From SAR202 cluster bacterium bin87 (lineage in GTDB: Bacteria; Chloroflexota; Dehalococcoidia; Lucifugimonadales; UBA3495), in assembly GCA_002238825.1 (NCBI GenBank), contig MPNC01000001.1:124001-188000 (forward strand): a stretch of DNA of 64,000 nucleotides. The letters are read 5' to 3'. The position numbers were made by a program, and so were the translations under genes. The notes beneath the pieces were generated by a model, which saw only the letters and a list, made by a program, of their open reading frames with translations, ran no database searches and was not told where the DNA came from. Positions 60,407-64,000 of the stretch are shown one piece after another; the first letter of the stretch is position 1; each line of letters begins with the position of its first letter.

Positions 60407-61612
60407 TTACTGCTGAGGTTGGGGCGTGACCCGCGGCGCGGTCAGCCGAACCTGGTCGGTCACCCACGCGTACCGGTTGCTGTCGAAGTTGATTTTCACC
60501 CAACCTTCGTCAGAGCCCCGGGCCAGTTGATCGTCCTTCCATCGTTCGACCTGGGCGCTGGCCATTTGGAACAGCATCTGCGGTTCGACCTTTCGCGTTT
60601 CGGGCCCGTCGATGGACTGGATTATAAAAATCGTTTCATCCTGGTATATGGGAGTGGAAATCTCCCCCGGTTCCAGAGAGGGAGGCTCTCGCGTTTCAGT
60701 CCCGTCTTCCGCGATTTCGGTCTCGCCGAACAGGTAGCTGTCGAACTCCGGAAACGCCCCTTCGGGCACCCACCCGATGTATCCGTCGTTGCCGGTGATC
60801 TCCCGAGACACGGATGCGAAATCCTGGCCCAGCACCAGGCGTTCACGCACCCCCTCCGGAGTTGCCGTTGAATTCAGGCTCAACGCTATTGCCTGAACCT
60901 CAACTTGCGGAGCTTCCTCCGGCAGGGACCCCAGCATGATGCCGAACAGCGTGCTTTGGTGCAGCCGTTCCTCCATGATCCGACGGTAGACGCCGTCGGT
61001 GAGGTTGACCTGGGTAAGGAAATTCTTGTAGGTGTTGTCGAATTCAGCATCCAGTTGCGCTTCCAGCTGCGGGTCCCCGGCCTCCTGACCCGGTTCCGGC
61101 TCGGGCCGGAATTGGCCCCGGATCGCGTCGTCAATCTGTGCGTCGGTGACGTCGATGCCCAGGCCGGGTGCCGCCTGGCGCAATATTTCCGCGTGCAGCA
61201 GATCAGTCAACAGTTGGAATGGAATCCGGCTGAAATCAACCTGCCCACCCTGGTAGCGGTTGATGCCCTGGAGGACCCGGATTCGTTCCACCAGGTCTCC
61301 CATGGTGAAGCGAACGCCCCGCACCTCGCCCGCCATGACGCGCGGGGGCAGGATGAACTGTTGGTACACGCCCGCCAGCACCACACCGACAATCACGAGG
61401 ATCAAGGCGGCGCCGACGATTATTGCAATCCGTTGCCGGCGAGAGTCAAGGCGGCGGCGGGTGCGCGCGGCCTGGGCAGCGTTAGAGTCTGTCGTCCCCA
61501 GCCGTCGGCTGCGGCCGGCGGCGTTTCTTGACGGGCGGCGCCGGTTAGGCTGCGCTGGAGCCTCTTCTGCCTCGTCGGCGCTGCGTTTCCAGGGCAGCGA
61601 TAGGTTCAGCAT
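60407..61612 (-). CDS. Membrane-anchored SurA/PpiC-like peptidyl-prolyl isomerase
   Basis: A 401-residue protein with a long basic N-terminus (about 62 residues), one membrane anchor (IAIIVGAALILVIVGVVLAG) and an extracytoplasmic SurA-N-like helical chaperone domain. A parvulin (PPIC-type) domain lies at about residues 240-340 (LVLGQDFASVSREITGND then GYIGWVPEGAFPEFD). It would help secreted or lipid-anchored proteins fold. It starts 14 bp after rpsR and may be part of the long transcript from rpsF. Confidence 0.88.
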   Translation of the reverse strand: MLNLSLPWKRSADEAEEAPAQPNRRRPSRNAAGRSRRLGTTDSNAAQAARTRRRLDSRRQRIAIIVGAALILVIVGVVLAGVYQQFILPPRVMAGEVRGVRFTMGDLVERIRVLQGINRYQGGQVDFSRIPFQLLTDLLHAEILRQAAPGLGIDVTDAQIDDAIRGQFRPEPEPGQEAGDPQLEAQLDAEFDNTYKNFLTQVNLTDGVYRRIMEERLHQSTLFGIMLGSLPEEAPQVEVQAIALSLNSTATPEGVRERLVLGQDFASVSREITGNDGYIGWVPEGAFPEFDSYLFGETEIAEDGTETREPPSLEPGEISTPIYQDETIFIIQSIDGPETRKVEPQMLFQMASAQVERWKDDQLARGSDEGWVKINFDSNRYAWVTDQVRLTAPRVTPQPQQ

Positions 61613-61626
61613 CTGGGGTGGGCCGG

Positions 61627-62076
61627 TTAGCGACCCGAACGCATGCCGACGTTAATGCTGTGTTCGGGGGCGTAGGGCAGGAGAGCGAGGTAACGGGCTC
61701 GCTTGATCGCCTGGGCCAGGAGTCGCTGGTTCTTGGCCGAGGTGCCGGTTTTGCGCGTGGGCTCGATTTTTCCCTGCTCCGAGATGTACCTCCGCAGGCG
61801 GTCCACGTCCTTGTAGTCCGGCGTGACTCCTTCAACGGTGAAAGCGCACACTCGCCGGCGCGGTCCGTAACGCCGCCCGCCACGTCCGCCACCGCGTGGC
61901 CCGCCCCTTCCCGGGGGTCGTCCTCCCGGACCGCCTGGGCGTCCTCCCGGTCCGCCGGGGGGCCTGCCTCCCGGTCCGCCGGCAGGTGGCCCGCTGGCGG
62001 CAGGAGGACCGCCCATCGGCGCGGTTGGCGCCGCATTGGCGGGTGGATTTGCGGGTGCGGATTCTGGGGTAGTCAT
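61627..62076 (-). CDS. rpsR: 30S ribosomal protein S18 with Gly/Pro-rich N-terminal extension
   Basis: A 149-residue S18. The conserved core ([20 protein letters not shown], then [20 protein letters not shown] and [18 protein letters not shown]) takes the last 75-80 residues. About 70 residues are added in front, rich in Gly, Pro, Arg and Ala with repeated GGPGGRPPG-like units. Normal S18 is about 75-90 residues. The start ATG at 62076 is used: GGAGG lies 11 bases upstream inside a small GGAGG-AA-CCTCC palindrome that may hide it. It is third in rpsF-ssb-rpsR. Confidence 0.95.
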   Translation of the reverse strand: MTTPESAPANPPANAAPTAPMGGPPAASGPPAGGPGGRPPGGPGGRPGGPGGRPPGRGGPRGGGRGGRRYGPRRRVCAFTVEGVTPDYKDVDRLRRYISEQGKIEPTRKTGTSAKNQRLLAQAIKRARYLALLPYAPEHSINVGMRSGR

Positions 62077-62119
62077 TGTTGGAGGTTCCTCCGGATGTCT
62101 GGGATTGGGATGCCGCGAA

Positions 62120-62620
62120 TCAGAAGGGAAGGTCGTCAACGTCCATCGGGTCAGGAGCGCTGCCGGCTCCCGAGCCGGCCCCGCGGCGGTCGTCGTATCC
62201 GCCACGCTGGTCGCTGTACCCGCCGGTATCGCCACGATCACCGTAGCTGCGGTCTTGCTGGCCGCCGTAGTCTCCATATCCGCCGTCTGATTGTTCGTCA
62301 CGACGCCCTAGGAATTGAACTTCGGTGACATTCACATCTAACGAAAATCCAGGCGTCCCATCTCTTCGGTCATATTGCCGGGAGCGCAGGCGCCCTTCCA
62401 CATAGACCTGTCTACCCCGTGCGAGGTATTGGTTACAGGTGTCCGCAAGGCGACCGAAGGCCGTACAGTTGAACCACTCGGTTTCTTCACGTTGCTCGCC
62501 CGCCGCAGTGGTGTACCGACGGCTGCTCGCGACGCTAAAGCTCGTCATTGGTTGACCCGAAGGCGAATACCTCATCTCAGGATCCCGGCCCAGGTTGCCG
62601 ATAATGATGATCTTGTTCAC
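62120..62620 (-). CDS. ssb: Single-stranded DNA-binding protein
   Basis: A 166-residue SSB. The OB fold runs over the first 105 residues ([57 protein letters not shown]). The tail is Gly/Tyr/Asp/Arg-rich, and the end [10 protein letters not shown] is the acidic tip that contacts partner proteins. It is encoded 6 bp after rpsF and 43 bp before rpsR, the usual S6-SSB-S18 order. Confidence 0.97.
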   Translation of the reverse strand: MNKIIIIGNLGRDPEMRYSPSGQPMTSFSVASSRRYTTAAGEQREETEWFNCTAFGRLADTCNQYLARGRQVYVEGRLRSRQYDRRDGTPGFSLDVNVTEVQFLGRRDEQSDGGYGDYGGQQDRSYGDRGDTGGYSDQRGGYDDRRGAGSGAGSAPDPMDVDDLPF

Positions 62621-62626
62621 GGCAAT

Positions 62627-63481
62627 TTACGCCTCTGCGTCGCCATCGGTTTCGGTGGGAGGCTCGGGTGCGGGCGCCGGTTCTGTCGCCGTCGACTCGG
62701 CGCTGGCAGTGGGTTCGGCCGCAGCGGTGGGCTCGGGTGCGGGCGCCGGTTCTGTCGCCGTTGGCTCGGCGCTGGCAGTGGGTTCGGCTGCGGCGGGAGG
62801 CTCGGGTGCGGGCGCCGGTTCCGTTGCCGTTGGCTCGGCGCTGGCGGTGGGTTCGGCCGCAGCGGCGGGCTCGGGAGCCGTGGGAGCGTCGGCGGTGCTT
62901 TCCGGCGCAGGAGTGGGTTCAGCCGACTCCGGGGCGGACACTGGAGCGGAAGCCGGCGTCGCCGTGGGCGCGTCAGTGCCGGGAGCGGCTGGGGCGGCTG
63001 TTCCGGGAGCCGGGGCCGCAGGTGCGCCGGCGGCCGGCGGAGGACCACCACCCTGCCGGCGGTCGCCGAACCCTCCGGGCGCGTCCGGTATCGGTCCGCC
63101 GCCGTCCTGGCGTCGGCCCCGTCCGGGCGGGATGTACCGCGACGGAGCGGTAAGCGGTCCCGGGGGTGGCTTGTCGGGCAACGGGCCGTCGCAATTCAGG
63201 ATCAGCGACCGCAGCACCTGCTCGTCCAGCCTCAGGTAATTTTCCAGATCGCGGTTGAAGGAACTGTCCACCGTGAAGGTGCTCAAATAATACGATCCCT
63301 CCAGGAAATTGTAGTTTCCTTTGCGGATCGGATAAGCCAACCGGCGGGTGCCCCAGACCTGCTCGGCGGTGATTTCGCCGTCCCGGTTGACGATGTACGA
63401 TTTGATCTCGTCCCATTTCGCCGATGCTTCGTCTTGATTCAGCATCGGGCTCAATATTGTTACCAGTTCGTAATGACGCAA
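62627..63481 (-). CDS. rpsF: 30S ribosomal protein S6 with long Ala/Pro/Glu extension
   Basis: A 284-residue S6, about three times the normal length. The S6 fold is in the first 100 residues (RHYELVTILSPMLNQDEAS, then VWGTRRLAYPIRKGNYNFLE and LRLDEQVLRSLILNC). It continues into a Pro/Gly-rich segment and then a 140-residue Ala/Pro/Thr/Glu tail, which includes three copies of a 23-residue unit. The start is a TTG at 63481 with GGAG eight bases upstream and a strong promoter 37 bp further up; no other start lies between. It leads the rpsF-ssb-rpsR transcript. Confidence 0.95.
   Translation of the reverse strand: MRHYELVTILSPMLNQDEASAKWDEIKSYIVNRDGEITAEQVWGTRRLAYPIRKGNYNFLEGSYYLSTFTVDSSFNRDLENYLRLDEQVLRSLILNCDGPLPDKPPPGPLTAPSRYIPPGRGRRQDGGGPIPDAPGGFGDRRQGGGPPPAAGAPAAPAPGTAAPAAPGTDAPTATPASAPVSAPESAEPTPAPESTADAPTAPEPAAAAEPTASAEPTATEPAPAPEPPAAAEPTASAEPTATEPAPAPEPTAAAEPTASAESTATEPAPAPEPPTETDGDAEA
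62661..62867. repeat. 69-bp tandem repeat, three copies, within rpsF
   Basis: Three near-identical 69-bp units start at 62661, 62730 and 62799, with a partial fourth from 62868. Each encodes 23 residues of the Ala/Pro/Thr/Glu tail of S6 (units of the type ATEPAPAPEPPAAAEPTASA). Differences between copies are mostly silent. Confidence 0.9.
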
Positions 63482-63517
63482 GTTCGAATCTCCTGAATTG
63501 GTGAAAGCGCAACGGTG

Positions 63518-63546
63518 ATTATAGCATTCGGCGCCACGAGTGTCAG
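63518..63546 (-). promoter_or_regulatory. Strong promoter of the rpsF operon
   Basis: Minus strand -35 CTGACA (63546-63541), a 17-bp spacer ending TGC, and a perfect -10 TATAAT (63523-63518). The start would be near 63511, a 30-nt leader before the TTG of rpsF. Confidence 0.85.
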
Positions 63547-63621
63547 CACGGCCCGCGCGCGAAAAGCCCGAATACCCGATGGGATAAGCATTCGCGGTTC
63601 CTGCAGACCCTGTTGCTGGCA

Positions 63622-63687
63622 TAGTTGTTCCGGGGTTTCGTTTTCCCGGGGCATTTTTGTTCCGGGGCATCATTGTCCCGGGGCTGC
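63622..63687. repeat. Four 16-bp tandem repeats upstream of the rpsF promoter
   Basis: The core CCGGGG recurs at exactly 16-bp intervals (63630, 63646, 63662, 63678), within degenerate units such as TTGTTCCGGGGCAT. The spacing places the cores on one face of DNA less than perfectly (about 1.5 turns), alternating sides. They lie 76-142 bp upstream of the -35 of rpsF. They could bind a regulator or be a decayed satellite. Confidence 0.75.
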
Positions 63688-63743
63688 GTTCGTTCGGCCA
63701 GAGCGTCGCTTGTCGGTTCTCCGAGAAATTCGCGAATCATGGG

Positions 63744-64000
63744 CTAGTAGTCGAAGTAAACCACGCTCACGAGGCTATGCAATTGCCGGCTCAGATCCGC
63801 GATACTGACCAGCAGTCGCAGTTTGTCACTGGAGTCCGGCCACTCGTACAGAACCAGCGACCTCAACCTGCCGGCCATTCGGTTCGCCGCTGCGCTGGAT
63901 TCGCGGTCAGGTCCCGAACCGATGGCGGCCAGCTCCTGTGCCACGGTATCCAGCGCCCGGCGCATCGAGTCGGGAAGCAATGGATCGGTCACCAACAGGT
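63744..64000 (-). CDS. Unknown helical protein (start outside window)
   Basis: The frame is open from the window edge to a stop at 63744, with at least 84 residues. The visible part (SMRRALDTVAQELAAIGSGP, then RMAGRLRSLVLYEWPDSSDK and LRLLVSIADLSRQLHSLVSV) looks like amphipathic helices with no recognised motif. A TTG at 63995 could be the start, but the frame stays open past it. Its end lies 57 bp from the 16-bp repeats. Confidence 0.55.
   Translation of the reverse strand, partial: LLVTDPLLPDSMRRALDTVAQELAAIGSGPDRESSAAANRMAGRLRSLVLYEWPDSSDKLRLLVSIADLSRQLHSLVSVVYFDY

Noticed and set aside
62661-63687. Possible CRISPR array from the 69-bp and 16-bp repeats
   Set aside because: The repeats are directly tandem with no unique spacers, and one set is in-frame coding sequence. 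No cas genes are present.

Overview
The window is a high-GC bacterial chromosome segment, most likely from Chloroflexota and perhaps from the Dehalococcoidia/SAR202 side. That placement is inferred from gene content and style, not proven: GuaB3, ClpC, DUF502, UGSC selenoprotein, DUF5678 and DUF433/DUF5615 families, many amidohydrolase, CaiB and VOC enzymes, and a lipoprotein with a long Ala/Glu linker. Nearly all of it is protein coding. I found no prophage, transposase or CRISPR array.

Layout. 1-9664, all minus strand: dnaE (cut by the left edge); a four-gene group guaB3 / UGSC selenoprotein / EEP nuclease / UGSC-associated protein; and clpC. 9732-10208: a 5S rRNA with its own promoter and terminator, then a divergent tRNA-Lys(UUU). 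10747-18990, plus strand: small accessory enzymes (DUF1801, YCII, GNAT, histidine phosphatase, SDR), an iron-type ABC importer (lipoprotein, permease, ATPase) and an amidohydrolase. 19072-19900: a DUF433/DUF5615 toxin-antitoxin-like pair. 19952-23749, minus: amidohydrolase, Nudix, glutamine-amidotransferase-like and dienelactone-hydrolase-like genes. 23787-26313: accessory genes. 26394-30566, minus: pgi-gnd-zwf, the entry to the oxidative pentose phosphate pathway. 31652-35382, minus: a heterodimeric ABC exporter. 35728-41001: argS, a VOC protein, an S51 peptidase, and hisF-HAD-hisIE. 41166-46671: a GlcG-like protein, a cyclase, hisS, a CoA transferase and a polyprenyl synthase. 46698-53963: metG, an S9 peptidase, and a GatC-like/HEPN/MNT/amidase cassette. 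53232-63481, minus: an 11-gene run rpsF-ssb-rpsR-PPIase-hom-thrC-folE-acetyltransferase-glycosyltransferase-DUF502-PIG-L, read from one strong promoter at 63518-63546.

The most interesting item is at 5267-5806. This gene looks broken by an in-frame TGA, but it reads as a selenoprotein of the UGSC family. The TGA is followed by Gly-Ser-Cys, the downstream frame stays open and coherent, and a 5-bp hairpin with G in the loop lies at the distance expected of a bacterial SECIS element. An endonuclease/exonuclease/phosphatase-fold gene sits between it and its probable partner protein. Other points of note are a recurring extended -10 promoter motif (TGCTAnnnT) at a dozen sites, a likely leaderless mRNA, a HEPN/MNT module overlapping an amidase gene, ribosomal proteins S6 and S18 with low-complexity extensions, 16-bp tandem repeats upstream of rpsF, and an amidotransferase-like protein that has lost its catalytic His.
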